Shown one piece after another: positions 22,092 through 35,200 of a stretch of 64,000 nucleotides of DNA. Every line of letters starts with the position of its first letter. The first letter of the stretch is position 1. A model generated the notes under the pieces. That model made no database searches. It was not told the DNA's origin and worked only from the letters and a program-made list of their open reading frames with translations. The stretch covers positions 102,375,142 to 102,439,141 of the forward strand of contig CM049306.1 of NCBI GenBank assembly GCA_026874595.1, in the 5' to 3' direction. This DNA comes from Sipunculus nudus. Taxonomy: Eukaryota > Annelida > Sipuncula > Golfingiida > Sipunculidae. A program made the translations under genes and the position numbers.

Positions 22092-23916
22092 AGGGTCGCA
22101 TCCTAACCAGTGGTTCTATGTGAGCTCTGGCGATAACCCTGCGGATGATGCGTCAAGAGGACTCGATGCCAAAACATTCCTCGGTAGATCGCGATGGATC
22201 TATGGACCCCAGTTTCTATGGAAAAATGAGCTAGAAATACCTCGCAAAACAGTTTCAGCTGAAGCATTACAAGAGAATGACCTTGAATTACGGAAAACCA
22301 AGGTGAAAGTGAACGTCGTAGTCACCGACAACTCAACTGAAACCATGAACAGGTTTATAACCTCGCACTCAAGCTGGATTAAGCTGAAGAGACATGTTGC
22401 CTGGTTTATCAAAATACGCAAAGTTCTACGTGAGAAAGTGACAGGAAAATCAAACTTGGCTGCAAATGACAGTGGTGCCAAAGGTATTCGTCAGCGCCTC
22501 TGTGTAAAAGACTTAGACGAAGCTGAGAAAGCAGTTTTAGTGTACACACAGAGACAGGATTTCCCTGATGAACTTAGTGCCCTGAACAGTGTTCAGAATG
22601 ACAGTAATGAGACAAACGGCAGACAACAGAGCAGCAGAACTGTACCTAAAACAAGCCCTTTGTTTAAGTTGGATCCGTATGTGAAAGATGGGCTGATACG
22701 AGTAGGAGGTCGCCTTGATAGGTCTTCGCTACCAGAGGAAGCAAAGCACCCTGTTGTACTGTCGAAACATGCTTATGTTTCTGTTCTGATACTCAGACAG
22801 ATACATGAGGACTTGCATCATAGTGGTAGAAACCATATGATTACTAGATTGCGAGAGAAATACTGGATACTCAAAGCTAATTCTGCTGCTAGGAGAATAC
22901 TCGACAACTGTGTAAATTGCCGTAAACAAAGAGGGCAGGTGGGACAACAAAAGATGGCAGACCTGCCAACTGATCGTGTACAGGCAGACGAACCACCATT
23001 CACCAATGTCGGAGTGGATTATTTTGGACCTTTTGACGTCAAACGTGGCCGCTCAATCGTCAAAAGATACGGTATTGTATTTACATGTCTCACTTCACGT
23101 GCAGTACACCTTGAAATTGGACACTCGTTGGATACAGACTCTTGTATCAATGCACTACGGAGATTTATCTCACGTAGAGGACCTATTAAGGTCATGCGTT
23201 CAGACAATGGAACAAACCTAGTAGGAGCTGAAAGAGAGTTGAGAGAAGAGCTCCAAAGATTGAACCAGGACAGAATCCACAATGCAATGCTACAGCGTGG
23301 AATCAATTGGATATTTAACCCGCCCACAGGATCTCATCACGGTGGAGTTTGGGAAAGACAAATAAGGACAATTAGAAAAATCCTGTATAATCTGATAAAG
23401 AATCAGACTTTGGACGATGAAAGCTTACAAACGTTCATTTGTGAGGTAGAATCAACCATAAACTCAAGACCACTTACAAAGCTTTCTGATGACCCTTCGG
23501 ATTTAGAGGTGTTAACCCCTAACCACTTGTTACTTTTGAAATCGGAAACTTCGCTTCCCCCTGGATTGTTTACTGCGAAAGACGTTTACGCCCGTAGACG
23601 TTGGAGGCAAGTGCAATACTTGTCAGATGTTTTCTGGAAGAGGTGGGTGAAGGAGTATTTACCCCTGCTACAAGAACGACAGAAATGGTGTAAGCCAAGG
23701 AGAAACTTCGCCACTGGAGATGTGGTACTGATCGCTGATGATTCTGCGCCGAGAAATTCTTGGTTGATGGGAAGAGTTACGGAGACTATCCCAGATCGTC
23801 ATGGTTTTGTTCGTCGAGTGAAAGTTCAAACCAAGACAAACATATTGGAAAGACCAATCAGTAAGTTGTGCTTAGTGTTAGAAGGAGATATTTTCGATAA
23901 ATCACATATTGTGTAG
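22039..23916 (+). pseudogene. BEL/Pao integrase segment (3' part of broken gag-pol)
   Basis: 625 codons, of which the first few precede the true junction near 22045. The segment begins with the end of RNase H (FVANRIA, then NPADDASRG, carrying the fourth acidic site). It continues to the integrase zinc domain (H256/H260, C291/C294) and the catalytic core with Asp 327 (VGVDYFGPF), Asp 389 (RSDNGTN) and Glu 439 (HGGVWERQIR). Then NSRPLT and LTPNHLL follow, and the C-terminal DUF5641-like region (RRRWRQVQYLSDVFWKRW, later GDVVLI and SWLMGRV). The stop is at 23914-23916. All integrase catalytic residues are present, so only the frame breaks disable this copy. Confidence 0.9.
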
Positions 23917-24164
23917 GAACCGGGGTGAGCCTAGCGCCCTCGGGTGAAGACCGTGAAGGTCTACATTTGGTGTTTAGAACATTGTTTTAAATCACTCATT
24001 CGTACAAACTTTCTTGAACTCTGTTTGATCTTTGATCAAAGGAACACTGTTAATCTGGAAACCTTTATTTAAATATGTGAATATGCTTTTATATCGGTTT
24101 ATGTAATATGCTAACAGAAGTTTTATAATGTTTCAGTAATAATCAAGATGTATCTTTGATAATT
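23917..24164 (+). other. Untranslated tail of the BEL/Pao element
   Basis: Non-coding stretch between the integrase stop codon and the polypurine tract. No additional ORF such as env is present. Confidence 0.7.
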
Positions 24165-24176
24165 AAGGGGCCGGGA
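24165..24176 (+). promoter_or_regulatory. Polypurine tract
   Basis: AAGGGGCCGGGA directly abuts the 3' LTR. It is the expected site for plus-strand DNA priming during reverse transcription, though two pyrimidines interrupt it. Confidence 0.65.
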
Positions 24177-24611
24177 TGTTGGAGCTTTATCTTTCATTGT
24201 GCGTTGGCGCCCTCTGTAGGACTCAGTCAGTACAACTATTAATTGTTTTGTATAATGTTTTTGATACACCAAAAAAGATGGAGTCAAACATCGAGTTTAC
24301 CTCCTCGTGATGTCTTGGCAAATTGATCAGATTACGAACTATTGCGACTCTACGACAGGTATTGTACCTGATAATATGTGTTCTACGATGTTTGTGAACT
24401 GTACGACCATATTTTTGAAGTGCGACAATGTGAATAAACCCGTATTTGCTATTCATGGTTTTGTATGCACGTGTGTATAAATTGTTTGGAACAATACATG
24501 CTGAGACACCGAAGCGCGAGCGTAAATTCCAGTGACTTTATTATTTTGTGTTTCGAACTGGTGTCGGTGAACAGGTTATGAACTTTACGGCTTTCGGATT
24601 ACGAACCTATA
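24177..24611 (+). repeat. 3' LTR of the BEL/Pao element
   Basis: Begins TGTTGGAGCT and carries the same AATAAA as the 5' copy (near 24433). It ends before TAGTG, the downstream copy of the target duplication. Differences from the 5' LTR lie in the first 25 bases and at three scattered positions. Confidence 0.88.
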
Positions 24612-24616
24612 TAGTG
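24612..24616. repeat. Target-site duplication, 3' copy
   Basis: TAGTG, identical to 17763-17767. The flanking sequences beyond both copies differ, as expected for a genuine insertion. Confidence 0.6.
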
Positions 24617-27240
24617 CAAAAGGCAAACAAGCGCAGGGAATTTATTAATCCAAACCGAAAGAAAAATATGTCCCGATTCACAAACTCGTTGGTTGTATCA
24701 CATGTCAGCGCTTCCCGCTAGAAAAAGGCGGCTCCAATTAGGTGACAACTCCGCACATGGCAGGATGAGGACAAACCAATTGCATGCTCTGACTCTTCTT
24801 GGTAAAAGAATTTAGACAAAAACCGAGTACGAATACCCCACTGCTTTGATTCTAGGCCCATTTTTATTATAATAACATCACCCACACTAGATATTGTCAC
24901 TTGTGCCTATTCCTTATCTAGACAAAGATGTACTCACAGACATTCACGTTCCAATTCGGTCAGCTTTAAAATTTAAAATCTCTCACGGTTTTAAATAGTC
25001 AACTCTCCATAAATTTACTGAAAGTACCCAGAAAACAGAAGGACTGTCAGAGATTTCAGCATAAGCGGTCCAGTCCGTGTCCGGAAGTGCTTTCGAATGC
25101 AACCGAAAAGTCCGAAATCTATGTGTGATTATAACACCATAACAATTAAAAATAACAACAGCGACTATAAAAAAAAACGAGTATTTATCCTGTTTACGGA
25201 TCATGGGAAAACAAACCCATGTGACCGACATGGTTTATTACTTTGTTGCCTTTTTTTTTAATCATGTTGAATTTATAATATTTTAGGGCTCCCCGTTTTA
25301 TTATTAAAGATTTGATATAAATGGATTATCGTTTGTACAGTTGTACAATTGTTTAAGAGACTGACTTCATCGACATTTACCCATACATAGGTAGCACCGG
25401 CACATACACATATACACATACACATACACATATTCGCTTGCGCCATGATAAAAGTGCATATACTTATTACAGTTAGGAAAAATGGGATATATTTATATAT
25501 ATCGATGTCCCACCCCTCTACAACGTTTCATGGATTCGGCTCAGTAGTATTTTCATTATCCTGCTAAACAATGCTTATAACAAGAGAAAAAAAGGACTGC
25601 ACATAAACAGACACGGTTGAAATCATAACCTCCTTCGCGGGGTACAATTATGATCGGGCGGCATGAATGTTGCGCTGACGGCTGCAATAACAGACAAGGG
25701 GCTTCATATTGAATTATCTTTTTACCATGGTGTTCTTTGCAGTGACAAAGGGAAGTAGGACCATTTGTTTCAAGGTCTCTCCTCTACTATGTTCTCCCTG
25801 GAGACACACGTGATGGGGTGTCATGGCTTGCTGCCCGCGTTGCCAGGGCGACTTGACGCGGGCCTTTATCAGAACGACGAGACCCCGTAATTTATTGGTA
25901 TACACCATGTTCATTAAGCTCGCCAGCATATAAAACACAATATATTTATTTCATTATATCGTATATCGATATTTGTCCTTACATTTGACGAGCTTAAAGT
26001 TGTTATTTAAAACTGACACGCTCACCAATGCTTTACTCACTGTCATGTAGGTAGACTTAGACCTGGAACGCTGCAAACATATTTATCAATATAAAACAAT
26101 CGAACTACTGACGGATGAATTTAATTAAACTTGAAATTTATTGTATGTCTGTTTTCATTTGTTATGCTTTTTTTATCATTAAAATGCACATCATTTTTTC
26201 GTTTCTTTTATCCGCGCCAGGTGGCAAAAGATGTTATGTATAATCATTGCTTGTTTGGATTGTCTTTGCGCAATGTGACACATATAGCTCATGAAAAACA
26301 AATTTATTTGAAATAGAGCAATCCAATTTAATTTTGGAGGTAATCAGTAAGGCCTTAAATATTCATCGGTACACTGAAACATCTCGATAAAAGGTTATAT
26401 ATCATGTCAGTATCTTTACGTTTTGCCGGCCTTTATCGATACGTTAATGGCATTTGACCACCCAACAGAAAGTCTGACATGTAACCGACTAGTCCGCCAC
26501 GTACGGACCCCATTTATCTGTGATATGGAGTCCGACCGTCTAGCGGTGAGAGTTCACCCTGCCGTACATGGAGGGACCTGTAACATGAATTATCACTGCT
26601 TGTTGTGCGATAGAGAAACAATCTTGTATTAATATATAGAAATAAACTTTTTAGGTATCAAATTAAATCGATATATCACCTTTATGTGCGCCTGTAAATG
26701 TTTTTTATCCTTTGAACTGCCGGGGTTCAGTTGTTGCATGCCAACTGGACACCGCCGGAAAAGGAATCCCATGCAAATTAGGTGGGCAATCTGTGCAAAA
26801 GATGAATTCAGGGGGGCTTTTCCCAGGAATGTCACTGCCGTGCACTAGGATAGACCATATTTTCATAAGCATCCTTCCCATCATACATCGCGTGTTGTCA
26901 ATGATGCTAATTTCCTATTGGTTGTTCCAACCGGAAAGCGCCATCGGCCAGACGGAGACGAAGCAATATCTGACTTCATCCAGAGCAAGTGCCCATACTT
27001 TATTAATGCTGATCATCCAGCAAAAGTTTTGGTCCCAACGGAGTCTAATCATCTGTAACAATTATAAAATGTGGGGTTTGTTTGGTGTCCTCACGCTTCA
27101 CAAGGCATATACGTGTCTGAGGGTCTGTACGGATCCGTACAAACTTAAATAGTAGACTCTCCCCGCCAGCGGCTGCAGCGCTTGTATTGTTTAGTGTATA
27201 TACGTCAGCGCTGCAAGACTGCAGCAAGTAACCGACCTAG
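24617..27240. other. Region without a convincing gene
   Basis: Open frames of 60-146 codons occur (for example 25714-25938 minus, 26423-26632 plus, 26712-27152 plus). They lack recognisable motifs, and I could not pair them with splice sites in matching phase. A CACATA-type microsatellite lies near 25400-25432. Part of 26.4-27.2 kb is less AT-rich and could hold an exon I cannot prove. Confidence 0.4.
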
Positions 27241-27284
27241 GGACATTTAATAAAAGTCAAAGGCCCAGTGTGTGCGAGGCGAAA

Positions 27285-27345
27285 CCTCATTGGCCATTAA
27301 TCAATTAATCGACATCTGATTGGCTAACCAATTGAATCCAGTCAA
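27285..27345. promoter_or_regulatory. Cluster of CCAAT boxes
   Basis: Three CCAAT-type words in 45 bases: ATTGG at 27289 and 27320 (reverse orientation) and CCAAT at 27328. They lie between sequence that is less AT-rich on the left and repeat DNA on the right. This would suit an NF-Y-type promoter, but no transcript start or exon is evident. Confidence 0.22.
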
Positions 27346-27469
27346 ACCAACTTAGACCAGTTGAAGGGACTGCTTAATCATTCATTATTATTCATGAAGC
27401 GTTTGGGCAACGGTGTAGCAAACCTCAACAAAGAAGAGTAATAGCTCACGATCTGACCTCTGATACCGT

Positions 27470-28860
27470 TTTAAGCTCAGCTGACTGAGAGTTATCTGAG
27501 CTATAGCGATTACTCTTTACCCGTCGCCCTGTCCGTCCGGCTGTCTGGGCACAAATCGTAACCACTGGACCTTGAATCTTTTAACTGAACATCCATGGGG
27601 ATCCCTAAAATCTCCTTAGAAACCTTAAATTAGGTCACTGTGACCTATATTCTCCGAGCTGTGAGGCTCGAAAGCACTCCCAGGAATAATTAAAGGGACC
27701 CAATCACTTATCTGACCTTTATAAACTAAAGGTAATCACTTGGAGCTTTTATAAAAATCGGCCAGAAAACGTTGACATCACTGCACAAAGTCCTCTTGTT
27801 TGGTTAATATCACTGTGTTTATTATATGTGAGGGCCCGCTAAAATGATCAAAACAAAGGCATGTGGCTGCAAGTCATGAGCATAAGCCAGAGCTTTGGAA
27901 ATGGCGTTCTGAAACAAGTGACCTTTCTACCTCCATATATATGCAACCTCCCACTTAGGTTACATTTTTCCCGTTTGTCTACATTACTGTGTTTACTAAC
28001 ATGTTGTTGATAAACAAGTTCATACATCCTTCACAGAGGTGTTATAAGAACTTTTCATGACCAGAATTACCCTAAGATCATTTATATATACACAGAGGAA
28101 GCAAGAAATCACATTAATTCATTTTCAAGAGGTAGGTGAATGGACACCTTTAAGAAATTGATACAAAAGCTCCAGTATTTGAATAACTAATGCATTGATT
28201 ACCATGATTCTTTCGATGCATGTTGATCAAGGATTGTTTCATCATTTCCTGAAGACTGGTGGTGCCACCTGTATTTTTCTCATTTTTACGCATTATTTTC
28301 TCTATTTTGAGACCTTCAGATAAAGCATTCCATCCGTTAACAGGGCACAAACCGTAACCGGAAGACCTAAAAACTTCTAAATGTGCATCCCGGGAGGTCC
28401 TAGGCAAATCTCCTTGGGCAACAGAAATTAGGTAATATTGACATGTATCCTGCAAGCTTCTGGCTGAAACATGATTTCGAGCACACAGACAGTCAGACGG
28501 GGCACAAATTGTATTTGTCTAAAATCTTCTAACTTAATATCCAGGAAAATCTTGGGCAAGTCTCCTTGGGAACCTGAATAAGGGCACTGTGAGCTATGTG
28601 AAAGAACATGATTTGAGTACCCTATAAGTCAGATGGACACAAGTCGTAGCAGTTCGACTCAGAAACTTCTTACTTAGCATCTAAGGATTTTCAAGTGTAA
28701 TCTTCTTGGACACCTTAAATAAGGTCGCTGTTACCTATTTTCTCAGGACTATGGACACAAAAATGATTTTGAGCAACTTGAAAGTTATTCTTCCCATTGT
28801 TAAAGATTCCTTAACAAATATTTTACACCAGGTCATATAATCAACTATCGATACATGCAT
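27470..28860 (-). repeat. Core-repeat element, degenerate, probably minus orientation
   Basis: Blocks containing 'gggcacaaatcgtaacc', 'cttctaacttaatatccagg' and 'ctccttgggaacctgaata' recur near 27550, 28347, 28499 and 28626 in diverged form. A GGTGCCACC word lies at 28261. The left end has an inverted pair AGCTCAG...CTGAGCT (27474-27503), next to a run that reads GACGGACAGGGCGACGGG on the minus strand. That matches the 3'-end design of the other elements. Parts are the reverse complement of 4190-4500. Confidence 0.55.
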
Positions 28861-29267
28861 CAACTGTATTTCAAATTCAGCTGAGCGTCATGGCTTATGG
28901 GCCACCGGTTATGTATAGTTATGTATATGGTTTCGTGAATGAAGTAATGCAATACGTGTCGTATCGTTAGATAAAGTATCGTTATAGCTGTAGTAATCTG
29001 GATTGAAGACCATCATGTATTTTTCCATTCAAAGGCTTCCTTTCCACTTAGACACAATTTCTCATGTTCCTATGGCTGCCAAGAACCATTATTATTGAGA
29101 GCTGACCAGTGACATGAGTTGTTGAACCGGGAAAAAAAATTCTGTGTGACTGTGTAGTTGGATTAGGATGTTGGTGGGGGTTGTGGCCTCTTACAACTTT
29201 CTTGTTAATATTTGTATAAATTGGGTTTAAGTAGAAAAGACACTCATCTTTTGTTAGGACACCATAA
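28861..29267. other. Spacer without recognised features
   Basis: No gene or shared repeat was seen. It ends at the left subterminal repeat of the element at 29268. Confidence 0.45.
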
Positions 29268-31060
29268 TTGTATCCGCCAAAACAGAGTTTTGCGGATACT
29301 ATGTTTTCAGCTGGCCGCCGCCGCCGCCGCCGCCGCCGCGTAGGTGTCCGGAGAACTCCTCTGTAACCGCTGGGCGGAATTTTCCGAAACCCGGGATTAT
29401 GTTCGGGTCACATGTGAACTGCTGCGCCCCGATTTTGTTTTGACCTCTGACCTTTCCTTTGCGCTCTGCGTCCGTTTGTGCGTCTGTTTCCACACATAAA
29501 CCCACATATCTCGGGAACCGTTTGACCGATCAGGAAAATTTTTTTGCACAAATGTAGCCCTCGGAGAGCTTTATAACATACACCAAAAATGGTGGCGCCA
29601 CCTGCAACCATATTTGCACAGTGTCCATCTGTTCGTCTGCCTTGGGTTAAAATCACTCATATCTCTGCAGTGACTTGGCTAATTCACCTGAAATTGGGCA
29701 TGCATAAACATCCTGGATAGCTTTTCTGATTTTATGAAAGGTGGCGCCACCTACATTCACGTTTACCCTGCAGACATCCAAGCTCATATCTCGGGAACCG
29801 ATTGACCGATCAGGAAAATTCTTTTGCACAAATGTAGCCCTTGGAAAGCTTTATAACATACACCAAAAATGGTGGCGCCACCTGCAACCATGTTTGCACA
29901 GTGTCCATCTGTTCGTCTGCCTTGGGTTAAAATCACTCATATCTCTGCAGTGACTTGACTAATTCACCTGAAATTGGGCATGCGTATACATCCTGGATAG
30001 CTTTTCTGATTTTATGACAGGTGGCGCCACCTACATTCACGTTTACGCTGCAGACATCAAAGCTCATATCTCGGGAACCGTTTGACCGATCAGGAAAATT
30101 CTTTTGCACAAATGTAGCCCTAGGAGAGCTTTATAACATACACCAAAAATGGTGGCGCTACCTGCAACCATGTTTGCACAGTGTCCATCTGTTTGTCTGC
30201 CTTCGGTTAAAATCACTCATATCTCTGCAGTGACTTGACTAATTCACCTGAAATTTGGCATGCGTATACATCCTGGATAGCTTTTCTGATTTTATGACAG
30301 GTGGCGCCATCTACATTCACGTTTACGCTGCAGACATCCAAGCTCATATCTCAGGAACCGTTTGACCGATCAGGAAAATTGTTTTGCACAAATGTAGCCC
30401 TTGGAGAGCTTTATAACATACACCGAAAATGGTGGCACCACCTGCAACCATGTTTGCACAGTGTCCATCTGTTCGTCTGCCTTGGGTTAAAATCACTCAT
30501 ATCTCTGCAGTGGTTTGACTAATTCACCTGATTTTATGACAGGTGGCGCCACCTACATTCACGTTTACGCTGCAGACATCCAAGCTCATATCTAGGGAAC
30601 CGTTTGACCGATTGGGCCAAAATTTTGCATGTGTATAAATCTCACATAGCTCTTTATCATACGCAAAACTGGTGGCGCCACCTGCAGCCATGTTTGCACA
30701 GCTCCCATCTGTTTGTCTGCCATGGGATAAAATCACTCATATCTCGGCAGTGGTTTGACATATCTGCCTAAAATTTTGCAAGTTTATACATCCCCGACAG
30801 CTCTCTTGATTTTATGACAGGTGGCGCCACCTGCATTCTATTTTTGCAGCAGATATCCAAGCTCATATCTTGGGAACCGTTTGACTGATTGGGCCAAAGT
30901 TTTGCATGTGTATAGAGCTTTCTGGATTTTTTGGTAGGTAGCGCAACCTACATACACAATTTGGCTGCAGACATCCATGCTAATATGCAACACTTCACCC
31001 GTTCCACTCTGATTTAGGCGGATACAAGTAGTCGCTTGTCGACTACCCGTATTCTAGTTT
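29268..31060 (+). mobile_element. HINE/Helentron-like element with 280-bp core repeats
   Basis: The left subterminal repeat TTGTATCCGCCAAAACAGAG (29268-29287) is matched in inverse by CTCTGATTTAGGCGGATACA (31007-31026) with two or three mismatches. Just beyond the right copy comes a perfect stem-loop, GTAGTCG-CTTGT-CGACTAC (31028-31046), then CCGTATT and CTAG, then T. Inverted subterminal repeats, 3' hairpin, CTRR end and a central tandem array form the known layout of Helentron-associated non-autonomous elements (DINE-1, oyster pearl type). The core repeats (near 29590, 29871, 30150, 30430 and 30672) are 280 bp apart and centred on GGTGGCGCCACC. A (GCC)n run lies at 29314-29340. No protein is encoded; open frames are products of the repeats. 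Confidence 0.72.
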
Positions 31061-32280
31061 CTTTTGATGCCCGCGGGTCACATGCTGTTTTAATCCCTGT
31101 TAATCAGGACTAGATTATCCGATATACATGGATCATCTTGTTGGAATCCCATGAGATGCCCTATCATCTGTATAATCCTGTAAGCTGTGTAATCCCGAAT
31201 TTTATAACAATGTAACCGTTCTTTCATTGTTAAGCTGTTTTCTGGTCTAGGCAACTCCGGGGTTCCTTGATAAAAAGCAGTACTAGTTTCTGTAATTTTA
31301 AAGAACACATCTGTTTGGTTTTTATAATTTTTGCACTATTTTTATGCTTTACCCATTACTATTAGCAAATTTTTAGATCTTACAATTTATTTATATAAAT
31401 TGTGAAAGCTTGTAATCATTGTATTCTGTACACAATGCATTTAATCCAATAATTTGTGTAATAATTTAATATCTGTATAATTCTGTTATGATTGTGTAAA
31501 CAGTATAATCCAGAAACCTTTTTCACCTTATAACCCAGCATCCCGAGAATATGATATTTTAGTCTTGTTAATTCTATAGTTCCTTTTAACTGAATGTGTT
31601 CAGATATACCTTGATTACAAAATTATATAGGTCTATAGCCTAAGTTTTCGGGCTCCACCTTTCACAGGTATGGAAAAAATTAAGTCTAGAGATAGGTAAT
31701 TATACATGTTTTTTCTTGAAATTTGAGGCATTAATAAAACAATTGCATAAAAACAGGTAAGCTACTCGGAACTTTAACACATTGAATTGCTTTCGGGGTG
31801 ATTTTCTGGGAAAGGCTCTCTAATGTGAAGAAGACATTTTCGAACATTACCTGGAATCTGACCAAATATAATCAATGCATGTGACCTTTAGCCAGTCATT
31901 GCTTCCTTTTGTGCAAAAACCCTTCGTAGCGTGCACATAAACCCCTTTCAGTGGCTTTCCAAAGGCGTTCTTAAATTAACCTCATGTATACCGAGTATTT
32001 GTTGATCCCTCAATACACAATGAAAAAGCCTTTAAATGTCAGACGGTCCTTATTAATAAGTGTGTAGTAAAAAATGCTCTGGAGGAGAATACACGGAGGA
32101 CAAACAATTAAGAGGCTCACAATGGATTCCTGACTCGGCATCATTTTGTTTCCATTAATATATTTGAAGTACTATTACTGAACTCTATATCATTGTTAAG
32201 CTGAATGAATTTTCTGAAATTGCAATAGAATAAATTTATTCCTATCTTTGGCCTGTAGAGTTATAAACAAAATTTAAGTA
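31061..32280. other. AT-rich spacer before the satellite
   Basis: No gene, splice-bounded exon or shared repeat was recognised. A short hydrophilic minus-strand frame at 31090-31308 has no support. Confidence 0.45.
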
Positions 32281-32286
32281 ATTGAT

Positions 32287-35200
32287 TTGACGACAACAAT
32301 AACGATGGTAACTACAACAATAACGATGGTAACTACAACAATTACGATGGTAATTACAACAGTGACGATGGTAACAACAACAACATTCGTACCTTCAACA
32401 ATAACGATGGTAACTACAACAATAACAATCGTAACTACAACAATAACGATGGTAACTACAACAATAACGATGGTAACATCAACAACAACATTCGTACCTT
32501 CACCAATAACGATGGTAACTACAACAATAACGATGGTAACTACAACAATTATGATGGTAACAACAACAACATTCGTACCTTCAACAATAACGCTGGTAAT
32601 TACAACAATAACGATGGTAACTACAACAATTACAATAGTAACTACAACAATAACGATGGTAACATCAACAACAACATTCGTACCTTCAACAAGAACGATG
32701 ATAACTACAACAAAAACGATGGTAACTACAACAATAACGATGGTAACTTCAACAATATCGATGGTAATTACAACAATTACGATGGTAACTACAACTATAA
32801 CGATGGTAACTACAACAATAACGATGGTAACTACAACAATAACGATCGGATGGTAACTACAACATTAAAAATCGTATCTACAACAATAACGATCGTAACT
32901 ACAACAATAACGATGGAAACATCAACAACAACATTTGTACCTAAAATAATAACGATGGTAACTACAACGATAACGATGGTAACTACAACAATTACGATGG
33001 TAACAACAACAATTACGATGGTATTTACAACAATTACGATGGTAACTACAACTATAACGATGGTAACTACAACAATAACGATGGTAACTACAACAATAAC
33101 GATCGGATGGTAACTACAACGTAAACAATCGTATCTACAACAATAATGATCGTAATTACAACAATAACGATGGTAACATCAACAACAACATTTGTACCTT
33201 CAACAATAACGATGGTTACTACAACGATAACGATGATAACTACAACAATTAGGATGGAAACTACAACAATTACGATGGTTATTACAACAATTACGATGGT
33301 AACTACAACTTTTACGATGGCAACTACAACAATTACGATGGTAATTAGAACAATTACGAATGGTAACTACAACAATTACGATGGTAACTACAAAAATAAC
33401 GATGGTAATTACAACAATTACGATGATATCTACAACAATAACGATAGTAACTACAACAATTACGATGGTAACTACAACAATAATGATGATAACGATAACA
33501 ATAACAATCGTAACTACAACAATAACGATGGTAACTACAACAATTACGATGGTAACTACAACAATAACGATGGTAACTACAACAATAACGATGGTAACAT
33601 CAACAACAACATTCGTCCCTTCAGCAATAACGATGGTAACTACAACAATAACATTGGTAACTACAACAATTATGATGGTAACAACAACAACATTCGTACC
33701 TTCAACAAAAACGATGGTAATTACAACAATTACGATGGTAACTACAACAATAACGATAGTAACTACAACAATTACGATGGTAACTACAACAATAACGATG
33801 GTAACTACAACAATTACGATGGTAACTACAACAATTACGATAGTAACTACAACAATACAATCGCAACTACGACATGACGATGGTAACTACAATAACGATG
33901 GTAACATCAACAACAACATTCGTACCTTCAACAATAACGATGGTAACTACAACAATAACGATGGTAATTACAACAATTACGACGGTAACTACAACAATTA
34001 CGATAGTAACTACAACAATTACGATGGTCACTACAACAATAACGATGGTAACTACAACAATAACAATCGTAACTACAACAATAACGATGGTAACTACAAC
34101 AATAACGATGGTAACATCAACAACAACATTCGTACCTTCAACAATAACGATGGTAACTACAACAATAACGATGGTAACTACAACAATAACAATCGTAACT
34201 ACAACAAAAACGATGGTAACTACAACAATAACGATGGTAACTACAATAATTATGATGATAACAACAACAACATTCGTACCTTCAACAATAACGATGGTAA
34301 TTACAACAATTACGATGGTAACTACAACAATAACGATAATAACTACAACAATTACGATGGTAACTACAACAATAACGATGGTAACTAAAACAATTACGAT
34401 GGTAACTGCAACAATAACGATGATAACTACAACAATTACAATGGTAACTACAACAATAACGATGGTAACTACAATAATAACGATGGTAACTACAACAATA
34501 ACAATCGTAACTACAACAATAACGATGGTAACTACCACAATTACGATGGTAACTACAACAATAACGATGGTAACTACAACAATAACGATGGTAACATCAA
34601 CAACAACATTCGTCCCTTTGCAATAACGATGGTAACTACAACAATAACATTGGTAACTACAACAATTATGATGGTAGCAACAACAACATTCGTACCTTCA
34701 ACAATAACGATGGTAATTACAACAATTACGATGATAACTACAACAATAACGATGGTAAATACAACATTAACAATCGTAACTACAACAATAACGATGGTAA
34801 CTACAACAATTATGATTCAACCACAAAAACATTCGAACCTTCAACAATAACGATGGTAATTACAACAATTACGATTGTAACTACAACAATAATGATGGTA
34901 ACGACAACAATAACAATCGTAACTACAACAATAACGATGGTAACTACCACAATTACGATGGTAACTACAACAATAACGATGGTAACTACAACAATAACGA
35001 TGGTAACATCAACAACAACATTCGTCCCTTTGCAATAACGATGGTAACTACAACAATAACATTGGTAACTACAACAATTATGATGGTAGCAACAACAACA
35101 TTCGTACCTTCAACAATAATGATGGAAAATACAACAATTACGATGGTAACTACAACAATTACGATAGTAACTACAACAATACAATCGCAACTACGACAAT

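Larger units (their letters stand above)
17768..24611 (+). mobile_element. BEL/Pao LTR retrotransposon, nearly complete, frame-disrupted
   Basis: The element has two LTRs of 434 and 435 bp, a leader of about 35 bases, a gag-pol coding region (18236-23916), an untranslated tail, and a polypurine tract just before the 3' LTR. The domain order is gag with CCHC knuckles, aspartic protease, RT with YVDD, RNase H, integrase with HHCC and DDE residues, and a C-terminal integrase-associated domain. This order and the protein character are those of BEL/Pao. No env-like third gene was seen. The coding region has two frame displacements (near 21.6 and 22.04 kb), so this copy should not make a full polyprotein. 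By eye the LTRs differ at about six positions, which implies a fairly recent insertion. Confidence 0.92.

Noticed and set aside
26423-27152. Possible exons in open frames of 69 and 146 codons
   Set aside because: No matching splice borders or recognisable motif.
29741-30522. Three similar 70-73-codon plus-strand ORFs that looked like a small gene family
   Set aside because: They are translations of the 280-bp core repeats of the HINE-like element.
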